9,920 nucleotides of DNA from Gammaproteobacteria bacterium (GTDB taxonomy: Bacteria; Pseudomonadota; Gammaproteobacteria; SZUA-229): the NCBI GenBank assembly GCA_016764035.1, contig JAESSQ010000113.1, forward strand, positions 1-9,920. Direction: 5' to 3'. The translations under genes were made by a program, and so were the position numbers. This document shows, piece by piece, positions 1-6,583 of the stretch (position 1 is the first letter of the stretch; the number at the start of each line of letters is the position of its first letter). The notes under the pieces are model-generated. The model saw nothing but the letters and a program-made list of their open reading frames with translations, made no database searches and was not told where the DNA came from.

Positions 1-1
1 G

Positions 2-1534
2 GTCGATAGCAATCGACATACCAATACGTTCGGCGGCTGGTAAGAATTCATTGGGCATAATGACCTGATCGCTATTTTTACCTTGCATTCGAACGAATAC
101 TTCGTAACGCTCAGCCGTGTCACCATGCAGGCTAACAATAGGTTGAAAGTGAAGCTGAAATTTGTCATTTTTTAATGCATCCGTAAACTGCTCTTTAAAT
201 TTAGCATCAACTTCATGTCGGGTTAACTCACCTTTGTCAGGAACATAGGTATGCATCTGGTTAGCGCCTTTATCGATAGCAGTCGTTATGGCTTTTTCTG
301 AGCGAGCTAAAATGTCGTTATAGTCTGGTGTGTCACTGTCAATAAGCGTAATGCCAATAGAGCACGTTGTATTAATGGCTGATTGGTTAATCATAGTCTC
401 GAGCTGAGAAATAGTTTTTTGAAGTACGCCGGCATAGCTTTCGATGTTGTCTTTATTGTAGTCGATAGCGATAATGGCGAAACTGTTATGTGTGTATCGC
501 GCCAGAATGTCATCAGCTCCTATAGCTTCATATAGTGATGTTGCGGCATTAACAATGTACATGTCAGCATCGACGACACCGACGGTGTTTTTTATCTTAT
601 CGAAATTGTCGATTTTAATTTCTAGAAAAGCTGCTGTATATTTTTCTTGCGAACAGTCTGAGATGACACTTTCTAATTTATCAATACAGTATTGACGGTT
701 AAATAAACTGGTCAATTGATCTCGTTGGCCGAGTAATGTTAATTGGCGTTCGAGTTCGTCAGAAGTTACGTCTACAGTGCGAATGATAATTTGAATACAA
801 GGTTCGCCTTCTATTTGAGCGGGAGAAAATTCCATTTCACCACTAAATTCAGTGCCGTCAGGCTTACGTAACTTGGTGTCTAGCTTATGCGTGCTGTTTT
901 CATCCTGTGTGTAATTGCGTAGAAAAGTTTTGAATTCGTCGCGACTGTCATTGGTGACCATGTCGAGCACCGTTAAGCCTTCAAGGTCATCAGATTCTTC
1001 GATATCAAACAAGCTGAGGTAAGAATGATTGGAATAGACATGCATGCCTTCATGGATATAGGCAATGGCATCGCGTGAGCTATCGAGTAGTGATGTACAG
1101 CGTTTTTCAGATTCGTGGAAATCTTTTTTGAATTTAGCATTTTTTCTGGCATTGACTAATGCATCGTATTCTCGAGAAATAATCAATAATAGATGATCGA
1201 TGTTGCTAAAGTTGGTGGCATCTTCTGCGCCGGTGAGTATAGCCTTGACGATATCGGGTTGTTCACTTTTGTTAACTGATATCACTCGGCAAATTGCTGA
1301 GCGTTTGTCTTTATTAAGGCATTCGATGGTTTGTTTTAGTGAGATTAACGCCATGCCTTCGAAATAGATAACCAGGTCAGGAATCTGTGTTTTTATAGTG
1401 TCGTGTAAATCTTCATCATCCTCAGCACGTGTCGATCTGGCAGTAAAGCCTGCAGCTCTTAATTTGCTAACAATAAGTTCTTCGCTGTCGAATGAATCGT
1501 CGATAACGATTAAATTGATTATCTTTTCTTCCAC
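2..1534 (-). CDS. fimX: FimX-like REC-PAS-GGDEF-EAL c-di-GMP protein (partial, C-terminus beyond left edge)
   Basis: I translated this by hand; it is open from a GTG at 1534 to the window edge (511 codons). The domain order matches FimX, the c-di-GMP receptor for type IV pilus assembly and twitching in Pseudomonas and Xanthomonas. It has a receiver-like domain (about 5-125) starting LIVIDD, a PAS domain (about 150-260), a GGDEF-like domain (about 270-430) and the start of an EAL domain (from about 450, FQLHFQPIVSLHG). The catalytic sites are degenerate. The receiver's phospho-acceptor Asp position reads Phe (PDLVIYF, about residue 58), the GGDEF loop reads THNSF (about 348-352), and the EAL signature reads EVF (about 478-480). 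This pattern suits a c-di-GMP binding scaffold rather than an enzyme. FimX is about 690 residues long, so about 180 are missing here. The GTG start is forced: a TAA codon lies directly before it, the next in-frame ATG is near residue 60, and AGAGA at 1543-1547 is a well-spaced ribosome binding site. A generic degenerate GGDEF/EAL protein is the alternative. Confidence 0.85.
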   Translation of the reverse strand, partial: MEEKIINLIVIDDSFDSEELIVSKLRAAGFTARSTRAEDDEDLHDTIKTQIPDLVIYFEGMALISLKQTIECLNKDKRSAICRVISVNKSEQPDIVKAILTGAEDATNFSNIDHLLLIISREYDALVNARKNAKFKKDFHESEKRCTSLLDSSRDAIAYIHEGMHVYSNHSYLSLFDIEESDDLEGLTVLDMVTNDSRDEFKTFLRNYTQDENSTHKLDTKLRKPDGTEFSGEMEFSPAQIEGEPCIQIIIRTVDVTSDELERQLTLLGQRDQLTSLFNRQYCIDKLESVISDCSQEKYTAAFLEIKIDNFDKIKNTVGVVDADMYIVNAATSLYEAIGADDILARYTHNSFAIIAIDYNKDNIESYAGVLQKTISQLETMINQSAINTTCSIGITLIDSDTPDYNDILARSEKAITTAIDKGANQMHTYVPDKGELTRHEVDAKFKEQFTDALKNDKFQLHFQPIVSLHGDTAERYEVFVRMQGKNSDQVIMPNEFLPAAERIGMSIAID

Positions 1535-1598
1535 TTATGATATCTCTAAAATCTGATACGGCCAACAGGGGAGAGTTGGTTCAGATAAATTTCCAATT

Positions 1599-3431
1599 TT
1601 ATAGTGATGACCAGAGTTCATCAAAGTCATCTTTGTTTTTTGTTGCTAATTCTTTTTTTACCTGTTTTTTTATTCGTTTAGCTTCTTCGGTACTTTTGTA
1701 GGTGAATTGTGTAAACGATCCTGTCTGTTCTTTTGAGGGCCCTAAAGTGATGTTGAGTTTGTTCGTTGATATTTGTACGACAAGTTTATCATTTGTTTTA
1801 AAGGCGTGTGAAGGAAGTATGGTACTTGATGCCTGTTTTAAGGCTTTTATACCGGGTAACATTAAACAATCGAAAGGAATATCTTCGGCTCGGTTTATGC
1901 GCTGTGCTGTAGCCGCAATAATTTTAGGTGATATTACCTGCACGCCAATTTCCAGGCCATAGGTCTGGGTGAATTGCATCCAGCGAATAACGCCAATACG
2001 CCATTCGACATCACGTTTTGTCGTACATTCATTTAGTACGATGATTTCGCCTATTTGTGCTCTGGATGTTTCATCAGAAGTCCAGTGTAAGCAATAGCCC
2101 CCGGCACTAATGTTGACAATTTCCCAGTTTAGTTCCTCGTTATTTTTGTGTATACCGAGGGTTTCTTCCGTAGCATGTTGCGTTTCTTTTTCATATGCCT
2201 CCGTTAATACGCGTCCTTTGGCGACCATGTCCCATGAATTGTTTTCTGCAGCACCAATTTCGGTGTGCGTCATATATCCCTGCTCACGCTTATCATGTTC
2301 GTCGATTATTTTTTCCAGAGTAAAGGTTGATGGCTGTGCTGTTGATGTGTCTTCAAGTCCAGATTTCGTATCTATGGTGTTATTTTTTATCAAAGAATCA
2401 CGAATGGCGTTTGCTGCATTTTTTAAACCTATGGCTACATTGATATGACCAGGGCGCTCGTCTCGAGAGAAGCGGCGTTTGCTGTTTTTTGCCCAGGTGA
2501 TTGCTAGTATGTTTAATGTCTCAACAGGTATATCGTCTCCAACGGTAAGTTTCTGTTTTGATTTACTTTGCTCGGCAATAGTATGCTGTACATGGGAAAC
2601 TAATTTTGTGGCGTCCAGGATACGCAATGTTGCACCGCTTTCGAGGTCAAGTTTAGTCAGGTAATTGGGTGCAGCGTCTTCATTAATTTTAATACTAAAT
2701 GCATGATCTACCATTTTTTCTTGTGTGTCGCGGTGTAGGCTTGCATGCTGCGCCCACTCAAACAGTTTTTTATAAATTCGTTCGCTATCACTCTGTCTTA
2801 ATGCAATGGGGCGAGCGAGTGAAAATAACAGAAGCTGTTTGTAGCTATTTTCGATGGTTATTTTATCTGGCGTGTTTTCAGTATCAATAATAATGTTATC
2901 GGCCAGGTTTTTACTTTCAGCCAAAATAAAGAGTTGGTGAGCTTCTTGCCAAAGATTTTTAGGGCACGGCGCATAAATCTCACTTGCGCGAAGAAACATC
3001 TCAGAAAGATATTTGATTGCTCGGCTGATTGCAATACTCAATGTATTGTCATCAATCGTGGTATCAATGTTATTCGCTGCTTCAAAAGCGATAGTTTTGT
3101 AACCGATGACGAGTTCTTGCAGTATCGACTGATTTAAATTAACAATTTTTTGACTTTTCTCGGGCAGCGGTAATGTACGATTGATGAAATACTTTTTTAG
3201 GTTGTTAAAAATATGACGTGCTTGAACACGTAACATTTCTAAATTCTCCAGTCGATGTTTGTTAGGCATCGTTTGGCGATTTTGATCGCGTAATATTTGA
3301 AAAGTTTGTTTGGTTAGCTCGCCCATATTGGCATTGGGCAGTCCGGATAATACCTTCTTGAGTTTACGAGGGTTGCTTGGTGTAGATTCCCTGGTTGGCG
3401 ATTTTTGTTCTGGCAGGTTTAGCTTTATCAT
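1599..3431 (-). CDS. PilZ-like domain protein with long helical N-terminal region, upstream of fimX
   Basis: This 610-residue soluble protein has no signal peptide or membrane segment. Residues 40-350 look mainly alpha-helical and I recognise no named domain there. The C-terminal third resembles a PilZ fold. NISAGG (440-445) fits the (D/N)xSxxG c-di-GMP motif, and the strands around WRIGVIRWMQ (477-486) and YGLEIGVQVIS (491-501) look like PilZ beta-barrel strands. I see no clear RxxxR motif just upstream, so nucleotide binding is not assured. The end (about 580-610) is lysine-rich, then acidic. The gene ends 64 bp before the FimX-like gene on the same strand, so co-transcription and a shared c-di-GMP or pilus role are inferred. 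The ATG at 3431 lacks a strong ribosome binding site. From memory, pseudomonads may carry a similar large conserved protein next to fimX, which I cannot verify here. Function is unknown. Confidence 0.75.
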   Translation of the reverse strand: MIKLNLPEQKSPTRESTPSNPRKLKKVLSGLPNANMGELTKQTFQILRDQNRQTMPNKHRLENLEMLRVQARHIFNNLKKYFINRTLPLPEKSQKIVNLNQSILQELVIGYKTIAFEAANNIDTTIDDNTLSIAISRAIKYLSEMFLRASEIYAPCPKNLWQEAHQLFILAESKNLADNIIIDTENTPDKITIENSYKQLLLFSLARPIALRQSDSERIYKKLFEWAQHASLHRDTQEKMVDHAFSIKINEDAAPNYLTKLDLESGATLRILDATKLVSHVQHTIAEQSKSKQKLTVGDDIPVETLNILAITWAKNSKRRFSRDERPGHINVAIGLKNAANAIRDSLIKNNTIDTKSGLEDTSTAQPSTFTLEKIIDEHDKREQGYMTHTEIGAAENNSWDMVAKGRVLTEAYEKETQHATEETLGIHKNNEELNWEIVNISAGGYCLHWTSDETSRAQIGEIIVLNECTTKRDVEWRIGVIRWMQFTQTYGLEIGVQVISPKIIAATAQRINRAEDIPFDCLMLPGIKALKQASSTILPSHAFKTNDKLVVQISTNKLNITLGPSKEQTGSFTQFTYKSTEEAKRIKKQVKKELATKNKDDFDELWSSL

Positions 3432-3446
3432 GTTTTTGTCGTTTAA

Positions 3447-3460
3447 TACTTACATAAGTA
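3447..3460. repeat. Near-palindrome upstream of the PilZ-like gene
   Basis: TACTTA and TAAGTA flank a 2-bp centre (CA), giving a 12-of-14 palindrome that begins 16 bp upstream of the PilZ-like gene's ATG (minus strand). The 102-bp spacer between epmB and this gene is very AT-rich and otherwise shows no clear promoter or terminator. The site could be an operator, but in such AT-rich DNA chance is a fair explanation. Confidence 0.35.
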
Positions 3461-3533
3461 ACTGTTTTATTTAATAAAAAAAGAAACTTCATGCGTTATT
3501 AGTAATTGTTGTTTTTATGACCTTGATTGTAGC

Positions 3534-4598
3534 TTAGATATGAAAAATTGCCGTTTTAGATTTATTTCCTGCAATTTCCTGTACCAGTCCTGGAACCAGA
3601 TAACCTGGTAGTTTTTTTTCTATTTTATGTTTTAAAAGCAAGGCTTTTTGTTTTGTGACCTCAAAATGCATTGCGCCTTTTACCGGGTCGAGTAAGTGCA
3701 GGTAGTAAGGTAATGTATTGCAAGTAAATAATCGTTTACTAAGGTTTATTAATATATCGCTTGAATCATTTATTCCTTTAAGTAGAACGCTTTGATTAAG
3801 CAATAAAACGTCCGCCTGATGCAATAAACGTAATTTGCTCTGCTCGAGAGACTGAAGCTCATTGGCGTGATTGGCATGAATTACCATGACTATCTGGAAC
3901 CGTGAGTTTTTTAGTAATGTTATAAGGCCATTGTTAATGCGATTGGGTAATACAACAGGTAAGCGGGTGTGTATTCGCAGTGTGTGCAAGTGTTCAATGG
4001 TTTCCAGCCTTTCAATAAGGCTACGTAGCTTTTCGTTGTCGAGTACTAATGGATCACCGCCGCTAAGGATAATCTCTTCAATTTCTTTATGTTTGTTTAA
4101 GTAATGAAGTACATCGGTTAATGTTTTATTGGAAAACGATGACTGTTGATAAGGGTAATGTTGACGAAAGCAATAGCGGCAGTGAATGGCGCATGCGCCG
4201 GTCGTAATGAGTAAGGCGCGGCCGTGGTACTTATGCAGCAGACCTTGAGATGTGTGTGCATCGATATCGCCAACGGGGTCATGAACGCCGTTTTTTTGCA
4301 TCGACGACTGAATCTCAGCAGCAAGTGGTAGTACCTGTTGCAGCAATGGGTCAGCGAAATTTCCCACCTGCATCTTGCTGATGTAGTTTTCGGTGGCCAG
4401 GCACTTGAAGTTAGGCTTAATGTTGACTGAATCAAGATGATGGCTGAGGTTTAGTCTGTCGAGTAATTCGGCGATGGATGTTACGGCACTTGATAATTCT
4501 TTTTTCCAGGCATTGTCTGCATTGAACTTGTGTGTGGCGTGTTTGGTAACTATCGTTATTTTACCTGAAGAGGTAGCGGGTTTAGCAGGGTGTTGCAT
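3534..4598 (-). CDS. epmB: EF-P (R)-beta-lysylation protein EpmB, lysine 2,3-aminomutase-like radical SAM enzyme
   Basis: EpmB (YjeK) converts L-lysine to (R)-beta-lysine, the donor that EpmA attaches to elongation factor P. It is a cytoplasmic radical-SAM, PLP-dependent enzyme. The [4Fe-4S] cluster motif CxxxCxxC is complete (C136, C140, C143, in CAIHCRYCF), and LSGGDPL (178-184) matches the family's SAM-binding GGDP segment. The C-terminal SKTA (347-350) corresponds to the SKTP-type region whose lysine binds PLP, so K348 is the likely Schiff-base residue. LPYYLHLLDPVKGAMHF (296-312) is also typical. The length (354 residues) is close to E. coli EpmB. It is divergent from efp-epmA across 149 bp, which supports the assignment. 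The ATG at 4598 has only a weak GGA upstream. A catabolic lysine 2,3-aminomutase is unlikely because of the short length and the neighbours. Confidence 0.95.
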   Translation of the reverse strand: MQHPAKPATSSGKITIVTKHATHKFNADNAWKKELSSAVTSIAELLDRLNLSHHLDSVNIKPNFKCLATENYISKMQVGNFADPLLQQVLPLAAEIQSSMQKNGVHDPVGDIDAHTSQGLLHKYHGRALLITTGACAIHCRYCFRQHYPYQQSSFSNKTLTDVLHYLNKHKEIEEIILSGGDPLVLDNEKLRSLIERLETIEHLHTLRIHTRLPVVLPNRINNGLITLLKNSRFQIVMVIHANHANELQSLEQSKLRLLHQADVLLLNQSVLLKGINDSSDILINLSKRLFTCNTLPYYLHLLDPVKGAMHFEVTKQKALLLKHKIEKKLPGYLVPGLVQEIAGNKSKTAIFHI

Positions 4599-4650
4599 CG
4601 GATCCGTGTTTATTATGTGTGTAAGATTTAAGTTATGGGTGATTCAGGTT

Positions 4651-4678
4651 ACTATAGCGCCATAATTTATAGTGTCGA
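4651..4678 (-). promoter_or_regulatory. Candidate sigma-70 promoter for epmB
   Basis: On the minus strand, TCGACA (4678-4673, 5 of 6 to TTGACA) and TATAGT (4656-4651, 5 of 6 to TATAAT) are 16 bp apart. This predicts a start site near 4644 and a leader of about 45 nt before the epmB ATG. The -10 box overlaps the left arm of the inverted repeat at 4654-4661. On the plus strand, CATAAT (4661-4666) could be an efp -10 box, but I find no convincing -35 for it. Confidence 0.35.
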
Positions 4679-4693
4679 ATATTTAGGCGCTAT
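4654..4693. repeat. 8-bp perfect inverted repeat in the epmB/efp divergent spacer
   Basis: ATAGCGCC (4654-4661) and GGCGCTAT (4686-4693) are perfect reverse complements separated by 24 bp of AT-rich sequence. The repeat sits midway between the two divergent starts. It could be a two-arm operator acting on both promoters, or a stem in a transcript leader. No T-tract follows either arm, so it is not a typical terminator. The repeat is seen directly; a regulatory role is inference. Confidence 0.6.
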
Positions 4694-4747
4694 TTGGTTG
4701 GCGCAATATGAGCGTAATAATTCGTACAACAAGGGCAACAGTTTACC

Positions 4748-5311
4748 ATGGCAACATACAGTACAAATCAGTTTAAAAATGGATTGAAAATAATTCTGGA
4801 TAACGACCCTTGTTCTATTACAGAAAATAACGTGGTGAAACCAGGTAAAGGTCAGGCATTTAATAAAATAAAAGCGAAAAATTTACGTACGGGCCGAGTT
4901 GTAGAGCGTACGTTTAAATCGACGGAATCTGTCGAAGCAGCTGATGTCGATGAGATGAATGTGGAATATCTCTACAGTGATGGTGAGTATTGGCATTTCA
5001 TGGAACCTTCAACTTTTGAGCAACATGCTGCTGATGCGGTTGCCGTTGGAGACGCTGTAAAGTGGCTAAAAGGTCAGGAAGTATGTGTAATGACTTTGTG
5101 GGATGGTTCGCCGTTAGTGATAACCCCGCCTAATTTTGTTGAGCTTACTGTGGCACAGACGGATCCGGGTTTAAAAGGTGATACGGCTCAAGGTGCGACT
5201 AAGCCGGCAACCTTAGAAACGGGTACGGAAGTAAAAGTGCCGCTGTTTATCAATGAAGGCGATATATTAAAAATAGACACGCGTAATGGAGAATATGTCT
5301 CTCGGGCATAA
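4748..5311 (+). CDS. efp: Translation elongation factor P
   Basis: EF-P binds between the ribosomal P and E sites and promotes peptide bond formation at polyproline stretches. The 187 residues match the usual length (188 in E. coli) and cover all three domains: a KOW-like domain I (1-65), OB domain II (about 66-127) and OB domain III (about 130-187). The modification loop reads VKPGKGQAF with the acceptor at K34, the residue that EpmA beta-lysylates. This is a lysine-type EF-P, not the arginine (rhamnosylated) type found in pseudomonads. The domain III signature GATKPATLETGTEVKVPLF (about 154-172) is present. AAGGG at 4731-4735 could serve as ribosome binding site, though the 12-nt spacing is a little long. 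epmA follows after 25 bp, so the two are very probably one operon. Confidence 0.98.
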   Translation: MATYSTNQFKNGLKIILDNDPCSITENNVVKPGKGQAFNKIKAKNLRTGRVVERTFKSTESVEAADVDEMNVEYLYSDGEYWHFMEPSTFEQHAADAVAVGDAVKWLKGQEVCVMTLWDGSPLVITPPNFVELTVAQTDPGLKGDTAQGATKPATLETGTEVKVPLFINEGDILKIDTRNGEYVSRA

Positions 5312-5336
5312 AGGTTGAGTAGAAAGGTTAAAGCTT

Positions 5337-6347
5337 GTGGCGATGAGTGATTGTCAAAATAAAGGCTGGAGCACCAAAGCCAGCGACGACGTTCTGCTTA
5401 AGCGAGCATTGATGCTAAAGGGCATTCGGTCTTTTTTTGATGCTAACGATGTCATCGAAGTTGAAACCCCGTTATTGTCGCATTATCAGACGACAGATCC
5501 TCACCTTGATAGCTTGCAGTCGCGTTTTCGAGATGAGGTGTGTTTTTTAAATACCTCGCCTGAATATGCAATGAAACGATTGCTTGCAAGTTGGAAGCGG
5601 CCCATCTATCAAATATGTAAAGCCTTTCGTGATGACGAGTTAGGGCCTAATCATAACCCTGAGTTTACCTTGCTCGAATGGCACCGTCCGGGTTTTGATA
5701 TGCAGCAGCTTATGGCTGAGGTTGCTGACCTGGTTAAAATGTTATGGCCTCTAGCTAATGCTTCCGATAATGGAACACCTGTTTTTAAAAGCATGAGTTA
5801 CCAGCAGGCATTTGAAGACTTTGTTGGCATTAATCCTCATCAGGTAACTTCATTGCAATGCTATCAGGCAGCGAAAGCAAAAAATGTAGACATACCATGT
5901 GGTTTAACGACGGACAGTTACGAGTTGAACGCCTGGTTAGACTGGTTGCTAACGCAACTCGTCTTGCCGGCATTTGATCAATCCACTTTTACTTTTTTGT
6001 ATGACTACCCCGCCGCACAGTGCTCACTCGCTAAGGTTGCGATGAATGAGCAACAGATTCTCGTTGCCAGACGTTTTGAGTTGTTTTATGGCCAAATCGA
6101 GTTGGCCAATGGTTTTCATGAGTTGACCGATGCTGATGAGCAACACCGTCGCTTCAAACTCGAAAATACCGTTAGAAAACACAGTGGAAAGCGTTGCGCC
6201 CGTATTGATGATAATTTTATCGCCGCGTTGCAATTTGGCTTGCCAGAATGCTCAGGTGTGGCGATTGGCCTTGACCGTTTGTTGATGGCCGTTACGCAAA
6301 CACCGAATATTGAGCATGTGCTGTCGTTTTCCTGGAAGCGTTCATAG
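5337..6347 (+). CDS. epmA: EF-P--(R)-beta-lysine ligase EpmA (GenX/PoxA/YjeA)
   Basis: EpmA is a truncated class II lysyl-tRNA synthetase paralogue that has lost the tRNA-binding domain. It activates (R)-beta-lysine with ATP and transfers it to Lys34 of EF-P. The catalytic core is intact. Motif 1 is near VIEVETPLLS (39-48), motif 2 spans FRDDELG...NPEFTLLEWHRP (97-118), the ELANGFHEL segment (255-263) lines the lysine pocket, and motif 3 is GVAIGLDRLLM (307-317). The length is 336 residues against about 325 in E. coli, with no N-terminal anticodon-binding domain, which separates it from true LysRS. Two starts are possible: GTG at 5337, placed 9 nt after AGAAAGG (5321-5327), and ATG at 5343, placed 15 nt after it. 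Spacing favours the GTG, but the ATG would lose only two residues. It is the last gene of the efp-epmA unit. Confidence 0.96.
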   Translation: MAMSDCQNKGWSTKASDDVLLKRALMLKGIRSFFDANDVIEVETPLLSHYQTTDPHLDSLQSRFRDEVCFLNTSPEYAMKRLLASWKRPIYQICKAFRDDELGPNHNPEFTLLEWHRPGFDMQQLMAEVADLVKMLWPLANASDNGTPVFKSMSYQQAFEDFVGINPHQVTSLQCYQAAKAKNVDIPCGLTTDSYELNAWLDWLLTQLVLPAFDQSTFTFLYDYPAAQCSLAKVAMNEQQILVARRFELFYGQIELANGFHELTDADEQHRRFKLENTVRKHSGKRCARIDDNFIAALQFGLPECSGVAIGLDRLLMAVTQTPNIEHVLSFSWKRS

Positions 6348-6583
6348 CGCCATGGGTTTAAGTGCTAGCAATACTGGATAGATGTAACTGAATGTGCCGG
6401 TTCAAATCTAAATAAAATAGACGTGTTTTAGTGAATAATGCTCAGTGGCAGTGTTTTTTTATGTTTGTTGTTGACGTAACGATAAGTCATAGAAAAACCT
6501 TGCATTTGTTGTTGTTGCAAGGCACTCTTGCTTGTTAAACGTACCGGTTTCATCAGGTGTGTAGCATTGTTAATCTAGTGTAA
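6348..6583. other. epmA to RND operon intergenic region with a hairpin
   Basis: These 236 bp hold no gene that I can support. CCTTGCA (6498-6504) and TGCAAGG (6516-6522) form a 7-bp stem with an 11-nt loop. A run of five A (6493-6497) precedes the stem, so on the minus strand it looks like a weak intrinsic terminator, yet no minus-strand gene ends nearby. On the plus strand it would be a leader hairpin about 60 nt before the adaptor start. A T-run at 6454-6460 has no stable stem before it. TTGACG at 6471-6476 resembles a -35 box but lacks a matching -10. Any promoter for the RND operon is therefore unassigned. Confidence 0.5.

Noticed and set aside
1561..1580. Hairpin CCAAC/GTTGG between the PilZ-like and FimX-like genes
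   Set aside because: The stem is only 5 bp with an 8-nt loop and no T-tract. The pyrimidine-rich loop could pair with the FimX ribosome binding site, but this is too speculative to claim.
1702..3137. Several plus-strand open frames opposite the PilZ-like gene
   Set aside because: They are short, overlap the well-supported 610-residue minus-strand gene and show no recognisable domain.
6344..6351. A second copy of ATAGCGCC at the end of epmA, matching the left arm of the efp/epmB inverted repeat
   Set aside because: It is a single copy without the partner arm, straddling a stop codon. An 8-10 bp match within 10 kb is expected by chance.
6441..6460. T-run after epmA as an intrinsic terminator
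   Set aside because: The seven T at 6454-6460 are not preceded by an inverted repeat that folds into a stable stem.
6471..6499. TTGACG as the -35 box of an RND operon promoter
   Set aside because: No acceptable -10 box lies 15-19 bp downstream.
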